Shown here piece after piece: positions 44,977 through 54,501 of a DNA stretch of 64,000 nucleotides. The position numbers and the translations under genes are program-made. Origin of the DNA: Lactarius indigo (taxonomy: Eukaryota > Basidiomycota > Agaricomycetes > Russulales > Russulaceae); NCBI GenBank assembly GCA_025766275.1, contig JAFKAC010000050.1:1-64000 (forward strand). The letters run 5' to 3'. The number at the start of each line of letters is the position of its first letter. Within the stretch, counting starts at the first letter, position 1. Below the pieces are notes generated by a model. The model saw only the letters and a program-made list of their open reading frames with translations, did not search any database and was not told the DNA's origin.

Positions 44977-46278
44977 TTAGGAACTGCGGTCAGCAGCTTC
45001 CCAATCGACGTCATAGGGATACTCGTAGTCATCTACAGGCTGGGCTTGAACTGAGGTACCGTGCAGACGTTGACATGGGTGCGTGGTGGGTTGAAGAGCC
45101 CGGTCAGGGGAAAGTGTCGAGCGCAACCACTCATGAGTGCGCGTACTGGTGGTTGAAGTCGAAAGTGCAGGGCAATTGAACCCATAATAAGGGTGTTGTG
45201 GTGAGATGGGGCAATGTCGGCGCTGGGGACACATGGCATGGGGCTGGCGACAAAGTCCCTTGGTGTGCCCGGGGTTTTGGCAATAGTGACAGCGACGGGG
45301 GTTGCGTTGCCTGACCAATTCAACCACGTTGTGCTGTTGCACGGGAGGCCGAATGGAGCCTGTATGGGAGTTTGGCATGGTCTGCGGACACGGCGTTGCC
45401 TCGGCTGCACGTTCGCTGTTGGGGCTTTGGGTAGTGGTACGGTGGGTGTCCGGAATGATCGTGGCCTCTCCATTGTTGATTGTTTCGACAGTTGTATTGG
45501 TAAGACAACCATGCGACATGTTTGGAGGGTTTTGGTGGTAGTGGCGCTGTTCTCGAACTGCGTAGGGGTGACAACGATGAGCAATTTCATGGTCATGACG
45601 AGGGGATTGGTTTCGTGGAACCTGTAGTGGAGAGCGAGTGAGGGTGCTGATGTTCAGAAGCTCCCTCCAGCATAGGGCCTCGATCTCAGGGAACTGCCAC
45701 TTCTGTGCCAATCGGAGAATTAGCGTCCATTCTCGGGTAGTGGCCTCGTAGACTGAATAATGCGGGTTGTAGAAGATCCACATGAGTAGTGTAAACTCCT
45801 CGGTTGTTACATCGTTGAGAATGACGTGATAGGGCCCAACGGCAACGCGGGACTCGACAGTGACTGGTCCCTCATTATCTAAGTCAATGGGTACCTCAGC
45901 TGTTGATCCCACAACCTTCCAAAGTTTTCGGAAGTATGGTGACTCGCGTATGAAGAAATAGCTGTGGACGTGGAATTCGTGGTCGCTCGTTGTGAATACC
46001 GCGTCGGCACTGGGCAGATCGTACAGGGGATGTCGACTGGCAGTTGTTGTTTTGGGCGAAGGGCTGGTTGGCGCTGGGTTACCGTCCAAGTCGGTGGTTA
46101 TATTGGCTTGGGTGTAGTCCTCTGTTGTACTATCGTTGTTGGAGGTGGGGGGCAATTGCTCCGGTTCGAAGGGTGACGTGAAGTCAGGGAGCAGACCCCG
46201 GAGAGGATTGTCGAGTACGTTGGAGTGCTCCCTGAGTGTAGGGCTGAGGGTCAACTCCATGCATAGTGGAGGAGCCAT
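44977..46278 (-). CDS. BTB/POZ domain protein with CCHC zinc knuckle, 3'-terminal ORF of an LTR element
   Basis: 433 residues from the first ATG (46278); the open frame extends a little further up without an ATG. Residues about 89-210 form a BTB/POZ domain of the type common in Agaricomycetes: a short beta start (ADAVFTTSDHEFHVHSYFF), RESPYFRKLW, then the LLMWIFYNP...Y motif and a helical end (AQKWQFPEIEALCWREL). Residues 330-343 are a CCHC knuckle (C-x2-C-x4-H-x4-C, CHYCQNPGHTKGLC), as in retroviral-type Gag, followed by another Cys/His-rich segment. BTB domains mediate dimerisation and partner binding; CCHC knuckles bind nucleic acid. The stop lies about 36 bases from the 3' LTR, so this is the last ORF of the element, where an accessory or env-like gene would sit. 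It may be a Gag-like protein that has acquired a host BTB domain, or a captured host gene. Confidence 0.8.
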   Translation of the reverse strand: MAPPLCMELTLSPTLREHSNVLDNPLRGLLPDFTSPFEPEQLPPTSNNDSTTEDYTQANITTDLDGNPAPTSPSPKTTTASRHPLYDLPSADAVFTTSDHEFHVHSYFFIRESPYFRKLWKVVGSTAEVPIDLDNEGPVTVESRVAVGPYHVILNDVTTEEFTLLMWIFYNPHYSVYEATTREWTLILRLAQKWQFPEIEALCWRELLNISTLTRSPLQVPRNQSPRHDHEIAHRCHPYAVREQRHYHQNPPNMSHGCLTNTTVETINNGEATIIPDTHRTTTQSPNSERAAEATPCPQTMPNSHTGSIRPPVQQHNVVELVRQRNPRRCHYCQNPGHTKGLCRQPHAMCPQRRHCPISPQHPYYGFNCPALSTSTTSTRTHEWLRSTLSPDRALQPTTHPCQRLHGTSVQAQPVDDYEYPYDVDWEAADRSS

Positions 46279-49274
46279 GTCTGTTCCGCCTGCATTTTCG
46301 ACTTGGCTATCGTGCTGGTCTTTATACCTTTGCGCATCGTAGAGGTCCCGTGACCTTATCAGTTTGTCCAAACCTCAAACTCTCCCAATGAGTATGCTCT
46401 GGGTTGTTCCTAGTGCTAGCAATGATGATCAATAAGGTACACTCGAGGCCTCTTGTTCGGTCATGGAGAGGACGTGGAGCCGTGATGTTGATTCAGTGGG
46501 GATAGAGGTGTGATGAAGGTCCGTGGCTATCGCGTATCTTGATTGGTCGACCTCGTACGGTACGTGCTGAGCTAGTCTGATCTGTACATCTTGCGCCATT
46601 TTGTGAGTGTAGGCATACATTTCGTTTGGCGTTCTGGAATACTGTGCTTCGTTCGAGGACCTTATCGTGCGTGATCGGAATTGAAGTGCCCTAAGTGATG
46701 TCCGTTCGAGCGGCAGCTTCTTCATGGTGTTGAATAGATTCCGTTTACAATGGTATGGTTGATGATGTCTGCGATGGTTATTTGTTGACCCCCAGTCTGC
46801 ATGCGTTTCTGATTGCTGGGGTGAGAGTGCGGGCGTTTTGAGTTGCCTCGTGTTCCGGCGGGTAGGTACATGGTGTGGATAAGTTGGAGCGTTGATAGTG
46901 AGGGTGTTTTTCGGCGTTCTTAGGTCAAACGATTGTTTGTGGTGATCTTTTGAGGTCCCAACGTTGTCGATGAGTGTGTTGCTTTGAAGGCTCAGCTCGT
47001 GAAAAGGGGTTGTATCATGACGAAAGGGTACTGCGATCGTGAAACGTTGGGTCAATATGGTGGGGTTTCTGCGGTTGTTCAAGTCTTCGGTCAAGGACAG
47101 GGGGAAAAATGTGGTGCGGTAGCAGATAGCAGAATATTCACCCCCTCCTTAGGGTGTTGTCGTCCTCGGCAACTCAGCGTAATATGGGCAGCCTGGTTGC
47201 GGTAAGGACAAACGAGCAGCAGGACAATATTTCGAGGGAGTTGGCACACAGCCGGCCCATTGAAGGAAACACGAGAGAGTGTCCAAGGGAGAGACGCGAG
47301 AGTTGGTAACAGGAGAAGTGGGCAGCGTCCCATGGTTGGTGACACCAATGTCCTGTCGGCTGATAAGATCCAACCATCAGTGGATGCTGAACGGTGGCGC
47401 AAGTGTTTGAACAGAGGGAACAAGGAACACTGAGCGTTCAGCTCGGATGGTCGCAGTTTATAGGTGCAGATACAGGGTTGGGTGACATACCTGAGTTCAT
47501 CTTTAGCTGGTCTGGTGTCAATACCGGGTACGACGAACAGTAACTGTATTTGGTGAATCATTCCCCGTGGAAAATGGGAGCAGTGAACAAGGGCGGGGTT
47601 GCTACACTGCTTACGCGTTTCGGGTGGTGCCGTAGCGGAGTTCCATTTCGCCCGTCTGTTATGGTGCGACTTTGGTCAAGTGAATTGTATTCGTTTCATG
47701 TCGTTGGATTTTGTCGACTTCTCAGGTCGAACTGAGTGCCTCTTGTTTGTTGCATGGCCCGTGGTCCTCTTCGGCGACTCATGCCATGTCATGCATGTAT
47801 TTGTGACCTTTTTGGTGTGTCGTCATTTTTCATTCTTGCGGCGGTGTATGTTGGCCGTGTTTTGTCCGCCCAAGAGGTCATACTGACTCGTGCAATTCAG
47901 GTCAGAATGTCGTTGACCATGACCAAGCCGTAGTTCTTCGTGACCGTGTGCGTGTGGGTCAGGGCCAGATCCTAGGTTTTTGACACGGCGCTCGGGGGCA
48001 TCGATTCTGGCCCTTCTTTGTCGTCGTACAGGCTGATGGTGTTGTGTAGTGAGTTCTTGCCACTCGGTTATTCTTTTCATGTTCAGGACCCCTTTTGTCT
48101 GTTGAATCTCTCTAATCTCATGTCGTCGTATGTTGGCAACAGTTTGGTTCGTAGAGGGGTCGCCCGTGCCAGTGGCAGCGTCGGGTGGGGCTTCGTTGAC
48201 CCTTGCATGTGTGCCTTGCTTCGATGCAGCCTGTCTCCTCTCGCAGAATTCCGTTATCGCCCCTTTCTTCCATATTGGTTGTTTACTGACTTCATGCCCT
48301 GACAAGGTTGTCCGATGGAGGGCTCTGTTGATGACTCAAAGTGCTTTCCCATGTAACAATCCTTTCCTTCGTTGGTTGGCGTAGAGGGGTGCGTATGCTC
48401 GAGAAACTCTAATGACTAACTCATGCATTTGGTGGTTCACAGGTGCTGTGTCGGTCGTGCGAACACATGCGATCTGGCCAGATGTCGTGGGCTTCTTTAT
48501 TCTGGCCTGGGTGTTCGGTACGTAGTTCGCTCCTGCATTGATCATATCTCTGATGCGTCGAGTGACCGCTGTCATTGTTTTCACGCTCATAGATTTGATC
48601 ACATAACAGCTTTTCACCCTCTTGGGTATTCTGTAATGTGTGGTTCGCCGCTGGTTCGGTGCATCGTTTGGGTTTCTTCCACTGCTTTGTCGATTGTCGG
48701 TAATCTGTGAGTGGTTCGCGTTCGCGTTTTTGGTGCGGTGGTCAATGCTGTGTGTCAATTGCGCGTTGGTGAGTCTCTTCGCGATTGTCGATGAGTTGTT
48801 TGGCTCAAATTCGGATGTCTGATCGTACTTAGTCTGGTAGGGCTCGAGTATGCTGTCGCAGTTCCTCTTTCTGTTGGGATCGTTTTCGCGAGTTTTCCTC
48901 GCTACCCCTATCTGAGTGAACTGACTCAATATACTGGCATTCGGGGTACAGTCCGTCCCGTTGTGCTGCGTCGCGTGGGACTGCCAGCCTGCTTCTTTTA
49001 CATCGGGAGCCAGTTCTACACTGGTGGACCCTTTTGTGACCTGCAGCGGGTCATAGCCCACCTCGACATCTTTGAGCGATTCGGTGGGTTTGCAACTTGT
49101 TTCTTCTTGTAGTTTCAGTTTCTCTAGGTCGTTCTTCGCATCCTTGCAGGATGACAGGCCCCGGAGTGCGTTTTCATCCGCGTGCCGTTCGGATCTGACC
49201 CATCTGGCGGTACTCCTTCTCTTTGGTTTTGGGGTACCGAGTGATGAATCGCCGTCAATTGTCCATGCGTTCCG
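46279..49274. other. Internal region of BTB retroelement, apparently non-coding (part 1)
   Basis: Several minus-strand frames of 150-240 codons are open (46429-47094, 47823-48305, 48336-49061), but they are rich in Asn, Thr, Arg and His, contain no known motif and do not join. I see no RT, protease or integrase signature in any frame. Confidence 0.5.
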
Positions 49275-49731
49275 TGTAACGCCGTCACGACGTTAGCTCG
49301 ACCTGAGCTTTGATAAGGCGACTTAGCTGATCACGCTTTGAAGGCGTATGGCTCGAAGGCAAGTTCTAGATGTACGCAGACACTAGGATCTTAATAACGA
49401 CGCCCCTTCCAAACAGGGAAACGACAGAAAAGGAACGAGATGAAAGGAGACAAGAAGTGACGATTGAAGAAGACCAAGATGCTTCATCCTGGTCTTCCGC
49501 CGCTATCTTAAATACAAGAGGAGCAGGCTTTCAAGCGCTGCTATGAGTCACCGTATCGTAGCGTCCAACGTATTGCGTAAGTACCGCAATCCTAATACTA
49601 CTACTACCTGTACTAGGATTGAGTCATCCCAAACTCCTAACTCCTGCGTAAACTCCGAGTCCGTGACTAATATACCTTACAGCCGTAATCACAACCGGTA
49701 CTGTAAGGGTCCAAATGCGAGAACCGTAACA
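49275..49731 (-). repeat. 3' LTR of family-A element
   Basis: 457 bases, TGTAACGCCGTCACG to GAACCGTAACA. The polypurine tract GAAAAGGGGG on the minus strand adjoins it at 49735-49744. Confidence 0.95.
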
Positions 49732-49761
49732 TCACCCCCTTTTCAGCGTGAGTCCCCAGAC

Positions 49762-52700
49762 TCACCGAAAGTCCCTCGCCGTCCACGTGGCCTGCTCGTC
49801 ACTAAGCCGCTCAAAAACGTTAGCCCTCTCCAGACGGTAGATACAGTCCCGCTTATCGTCCCTCGCCGCCAGTCGCATAGCCTGAAGTTGGCGAATGCGA
49901 GCCGCAAGCCGCTCTTCTTCGTACGCGGCTGCTCGATAACGTGTCACCTCCGCAGTCAGGGACTCGTCCCCGATGCGGTTAAGTGCGCGGTCGGTGATTT
50001 TGTCGGCGGCGAGGATGACCAAGTCCTCGTGGGCGATGAAGGCGCGTCCCGCAGCCGATAGTATTGGATGGGCGTAGAGGGGTTTGCCGTAGAGATGAGG
50101 GGACCCGGGAATGAGTCCCAGTACGAAAGGGTTCGCACCTCCGACAATCTGTACGTGACTGGCATTCCTCTCTATGCCATCGGGTCCGGTGATTGGGAAA
50201 TGAATGTAATGGGGCTGTCGATTCGCCCTGAACCCCTCAGGCGCAAGGACCTGCGCGGGGTCGTCGTCGTGCGTAATGGGGGTGTGAAGTGCGACGCCGG
50301 GCAGTCGCACACGTCCTCGAGACATGGGGGTTCCGTCGGTGTGGACGAGCCATGGGGTGATTCGGGAATTAGTAGGGTGGCTGTGCGTTCGAAGGAGGGG
50401 GTGTCTGACCGGGTAGTAATCCTCGTCGTCAGCGTGAGCTTCGTCGTTAGGGAGCGCTGCCTGCGCTGCCGTAACTCGCTCAATCTCCTCTGCGCTAAGC
50501 GCAGTTGTTCGTCGGCCCACTCCTTCGCCACCCTCCGCCAGTCCTCCGCTGCTTCTAACTCCTGTTGGGTCTTCGAGGGGACGCTCGGCAGGGAGAATTC
50601 CCCTTGTGCCGATGAGGTCGTCACCTGGGGGGATAATGGCAACGGGTTCTCGATTGCCGTTGTCGTCTCTGAAGATGTGAGCGACGGCATGCTGCTGCTC
50701 GTCGTCGGGCTGGCGAGTCGGGTCGGGGAACCTCTGTAAGACATTAGCCCATTCTTGAGCGGTGATATGCCCCGCTCGCAGGTTTGCAGGTGTGTACGGA
50801 GTGAGCTGGACCTGTTGAACCACGGTTTCTTCGTCGTTTTCGATGATGTTGGCGGCGTCTTGTGCGACTTGGTCGAGGAGGATCGCCGTGGTGACATGTC
50901 TGAGAGGAGAAGTGGGCATAGACGTCTGAGTGGATCGGAGGTGAGAGGGATACTCTCCTTGGCTGTCCATGGGTTGGCTTTTAAGGAATCGCACACCCGT
51001 TCGGCCCTCTTGATACGCCTTGATTGCGTCTGGTGCAAATACGTCATCTTTGTCGACCCACTGATTCTCCGAGTCCGAGTAACCCTTCCATTTGATGAGG
51101 TACTGGAGCTTTTTGCGGCGGCCGAAATGCCGCGAGTCTAGAATGGCCTCGACTTCATACTCCTCCTCTCCTTCCACCAGATCCGGCGGTGGTCGTGGAA
51201 AGTTTTCGCCATGAAAGGCCGTTCGTTTGTACGGCGTGAGAAGATCGATGTGAAACACTGGATGGATGCTCCACTGTGTGGGAAGTTCGAGGCGATAATT
51301 GTATGGAGACATCACCTGTACTACTTTAAATGGTCCGTGGCGTCGCGCCGCCAATTTCGCCGTGGGTTGATTGGTCCGTAGATGTCTCCCTTCCAGCCAC
51401 ACTTGATCGCCAACTTGATATCGTGGAGTGTCTTTGTGCCGAACCCAGCTGTCTTGTGCCTTTTTGATAAGGTCCTGGGCGAGCCGACGTGCCTCTTTTA
51501 GTTGTGTTAGTCTGGTGATCACGTTTGGGATCGGAGATGGCTTATCCGTCCAATCGGCAATCGGGTTGTATCCCATTAGAAGCATGAATGGCGATTGCTT
51601 CGTGTGTTCATGGGGCCAATTGTTGTGAGCGAATTCTGCTATTGGGAGGTACGCCGCCCAATTATCTTGACGCTCGTTGGCCCAGAATCGTAGGTATTGT
51701 TCAAGCCACTGATTGGTCCGTTCCGACTGCCCATCCGTGCGCGGATGATAAGCCGTGGAGATGTTCTGTTGGATGCCCAATATGCGGCATACTTCTCGTG
51801 TGAATTTGGAGGTAAACCGGGGGTCCCGGTCACTGATAACTTTACGCGGTAATCCGAATCGTTTGAACACGTGATTGACGTACAGAATGGCTGTCCCTTC
51901 TGCTGTGATCTCTTCGTTACAGGGAATAAATATGGATGCCTTGCTGCAATCATGGTCAGTAACAGTTAAAATGCTGTCGTATGATTGCGAGATTGGTAGT
52001 TTGGTGATAAAGTCAAGAGCGATGGTATGGAAAGGGGGGGCGTCTTTGGCAACGGTGATTGGGTGTAGTGGTGCACGAGTTGGTCTTGTATTGACCTTGA
52101 TCCGCTGACAGTCAGCACATCCTGTGACGTATTCATACACGTCTCGGCGGATACTTGGCCACCAGTGGTGTCGTTCTACGATCCGTTGTGTCCTGCTTAT
52201 CCCGGGATGCCCGTGTACCGGTGGGTCATGGTGGTCCTGTATAATGGCCCGGTACGCTGCCGTGGGTCCTGTGACCACCAGTCGTCCGTCTTTGTACCAT
52301 TCTCCCTCTATCTTTTTGAGACGATGGGCGTCGATCCAGGTCTTAATTATGGCGGGGTCTTGTCGTCGTCTCGGTGGTTGCATCATAGGGTGTATTTCCA
52401 ACGTACGCGCAGCGTTAGTGGCTCGTATGAATACTTCTGGTGGTAGAACGACCACACCTTGGTTGTCTCCTTCTCCTTGGTCATAGTCCGGCCGTCTTGA
52501 TAGCGCATCCGCTCTTCCATTGTTCTTCCCTTTGATGTGGTGGATCTCAAAATCGTACTCCATTAACTCCAGTACTTCTCGGGCGACCCGTCGACTGATC
52601 TTTTGCGGAGTCTTCCAGTACTGGAGATTGAGGTGGTCCGAGAATATTTTGATTTTGTGTGGAGATCCTGCGAGTAGGGGTCTCCAGTGGCGAAGAGCTT

Positions 52701-54501
52701 TGACGATGGCAAGGAGTTCTAGGTCGTAGATATCGTAGTTGCGCTCTGCCTCGTTTAACGTCGCCGAGTAGTATCCTATGGGGTGCTTGCGACCGTCATT
52801 TTTCCTTTGCAAGAGTACTGCACCCACCGCGAACCCCGACGCGTCGACCTCTAGCTCAAACTGGTCTTGTAAATTGGGGTGTGCTAATACCGGTTCTTCG
52901 GTTACGAGTTGCTTAAGGGTCTTAAAGGCCCGATCTTCCTCGTCTCCCCACTTCCACTCGGCATCTTTCCTTGTTAATCGGTTGAGTGGTCGTGCATGGG
53001 TTGCGAAACCTCGGATGAAAAGACGGTAAAAGTTGCAAAAGCCCAAGAATGATCGTACGTCCCTGACCTTGGTTGGCGTTGGCCAGTCTCTGATACCGCG
53101 AACTTTTACCGGGTCCATACGCGTTACCCCCCTTTCAAGGATTACCCCCAGGTAATCCATCCGAGGTTGGTGGAAGAGGCATTTTTCAAGCTTGAAATAG
53201 AGGTCGTGTTCTTGAGCAACGCGGAGAACATCTGTTACCGCGGCAATGTGGTCGGCGGATGTAGAACCTTCGCGCGTGGCTATGCCGATGTCATCCATGT
53301 AGACGCGAATCACGGTGCCGCGGAGTTCATGTTTTGCAATGGTGTCACGGTAGATGTGGTTCATCATTGTCTGGAAGGTGGCCGGCGAGTTGGTAAGACC
53401 AAAGAACATGACCGTTGGCTCAAAAAGGCCAAATTTGGTTTTGAAGGCCGCCTTTTCTTGGTCACCGTCCCGTATGCGGATGTTGTTGTACCCCCAACGG
53501 ATGTCGAGCTTCGTATAGATGTGGGCGTTGCTAAGGTCGTAGATGAGGTCCTGAATCAGTGGGAGTGGGTATTGGTTTCGTATGGTATATGAGTTGATTG
53601 TACGATAGTCCTGTACGGGGCGTAGTTTTCCGTCCTTCTTTTTAACAAAAAAGAAGGAGGATGCGTACGGGGAAATGGAGGGTCTTAAATACCCTTGCTG
53701 CAGTTTCTCGTCTAGGAATTCCTTGAGCTTCCCTTCTTCTTCTTGCGTTAGCGGGTATATCTTGCAATCTAATGCCGAAGGAGTGTTGGGTTTGAAGTCG
53801 ATTGCATGATCCCATGGTCTGGCAGGGGGGAATTGTTGTGATGCTTCTTCGCTGAAGAGTTGTTGGAAAGCGTGGTAAACTGCCGGCAGTTCCACGGGTT
53901 CTTCCTGTTGCTTTGCTTTGATGGCTAATTCTGTAGACGTAGTTGCCCGCAAGTACACGTCTTCCTCGTCTAATTCGAGGGCGATGGCCTCCTTTTCATC
54001 GTCAGTGAGGGTGGTCGCAATGACGGTATGTCGGTCCAGACTATCCTGCGTGCTGATCACGACCGGCATAACCTTCTCGTGTATGACCGCGTCTCGCCAA
54101 TTGATGGTTGGCTCATAGGTCGCCAACCAAGGGTACCCTAGAACGATTTCTTCGCTTCCGAGATTTGTGACGAGGAATCGCATGGTCCTGTGGTATCCAT
54201 TGGCGTATACGTCCAGATCGGTAAAGTGAGTGATGGACCCAGCTTTATTTTCCGTGCTGTCTATATTCCAAACTTTTCGTGGTTGATTTAGTTGCTGGAC
54301 CCCTATGCCCATTTTTTTGACAAAATTCGGGTGTATAAAGTTGTCGGTGGCCCCCGAATCTACCAATGTTCTTATGTCGGCCATTCGGTAATTCGTGCGA
54401 ATCGAGACTGGAATTCGAAGAGAACGAAAGCGCGTCATGATTACAGAATTACAGTTTAAAGCCCTCACCCAGGCCGATGGGTTCAGGCGCTCCGAAAACC
54501 C
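49762..54501 (-). CDS. pol: Family-A Pol: protease, RT, RNase H, integrase, chromodomain
   Basis: The frame is open from 54573; translation is expected to enter at 54501 after a -1 shift in gag. Counting residues from 54573: aspartic protease DSGA at 72-75; reverse transcriptase with active site YMDD at 425-428; RNase H with DASGF (D577) and SDHLNL (D646); integrase zinc module with HxH at 787-789 and CADC at 819-822; catalytic triad D854, D915, E951; GPF module about 1080-1115; chromodomain about 1136-1180 (LQYLIKWKGY). A C-terminal extension of over 400 residues follows, partly conserved in family B (PFVLGL...LYGKPLYA). The polyprotein processes itself, copies RNA to DNA in particles and inserts it; the chromodomain probably steers insertion to heterochromatin. 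All catalytic residues expected of the family are present, so it may be active. The stop lies 30 bases before the 3' LTR. Confidence 0.95.
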   Translation of the reverse strand, partial: GFSERLNPSAWVRALNCNSVIMTRFRSLRIPVSIRTNYRMADIRTLVDSGATDNFIHPNFVKKMGIGVQQLNQPRKVWNIDSTENKAGSITHFTDLDVYANGYHRTMRFLVTNLGSEEIVLGYPWLATYEPTINWRDAVIHEKVMPVVISTQDSLDRHTVIATTLTDDEKEAIALELDEEDVYLRATTSTELAIKAKQQEEPVELPAVYHAFQQLFSEEASQQFPPARPWDHAIDFKPNTPSALDCKIYPLTQEEEGKLKEFLDEKLQQGYLRPSISPYASSFFFVKKKDGKLRPVQDYRTINSYTIRNQYPLPLIQDLIYDLSNAHIYTKLDIRWGYNNIRIRDGDQEKAAFKTKFGLFEPTVMFFGLTNSPATFQTMMNHIYRDTIAKHELRGTVIRVYMDDIGIATREGSTSADHIAAVTDVLRVAQEHDLYFKLEKCLFHQPRMDYLGVILERGVTRMDPVKVRGIRDWPTPTKVRDVRSFLGFCNFYRLFIRGFATHARPLNRLTRKDAEWKWGDEEDRAFKTLKQLVTEEPVLAHPNLQDQFELEVDASGFAVGAVLLQRKNDGRKHPIGYYSATLNEAERNYDIYDLELLAIVKALRHWRPLLAGSPHKIKIFSDHLNLQYWKTPQKISRRVAREVLELMEYDFEIHHIKGKNNGRADALSRRPDYDQGEGDNQGVVVLPPEVFIRATNAARTLEIHPMMQPPRRRQDPAIIKTWIDAHRLKKIEGEWYKDGRLVVTGPTAAYRAIIQDHHDPPVHGHPGISRTQRIVERHHWWPSIRRDVYEYVTGCADCQRIKVNTRPTRAPLHPITVAKDAPPFHTIALDFITKLPISQSYDSILTVTDHDCSKASIFIPCNEEITAEGTAILYVNHVFKRFGLPRKVISDRDPRFTSKFTREVCRILGIQQNISTAYHPRTDGQSERTNQWLEQYLRFWANERQDNWAAYLPIAEFAHNNWPHEHTKQSPFMLLMGYNPIADWTDKPSPIPNVITRLTQLKEARRLAQDLIKKAQDSWVRHKDTPRYQVGDQVWLEGRHLRTNQPTAKLAARRHGPFKVVQVMSPYNYRLELPTQWSIHPVFHIDLLTPYKRTAFHGENFPRPPPDLVEGEEEYEVEAILDSRHFGRRKKLQYLIKWKGYSDSENQWVDKDDVFAPDAIKAYQEGRTGVRFLKSQPMDSQGEYPSHLRSTQTSMPTSPLRHVTTAILLDQVAQDAANIIENDEETVVQQVQLTPYTPANLRAGHITAQEWANVLQRFPDPTRQPDDEQQHAVAHIFRDDNGNREPVAIIPPGDDLIGTRGILPAERPLEDPTGVRSSGGLAEGGEGVGRRTTALSAEEIERVTAAQAALPNDEAHADDEDYYPVRHPLLRTHSHPTNSRITPWLVHTDGTPMSRGRVRLPGVALHTPITHDDDPAQVLAPEGFRANRQPHYIHFPITGPDGIERNASHVQIVGGANPFVLGLIPGSPHLYGKPLYAHPILSAAGRAFIAHEDLVILAADKITDRALNRIGDESLTAEVTRYRAAAYEEERLAARIRQLQAMRLAARDDKRDCIYRLERANVFERLSDEQATWTARDFR

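Noticed and set aside
46429..49061. Pol or other coding genes in the body of the BTB retroelement
   Set aside because: Frames are open, but no RT, protease, integrase or other motif is visible and composition is biased. I treat the region as non-coding.
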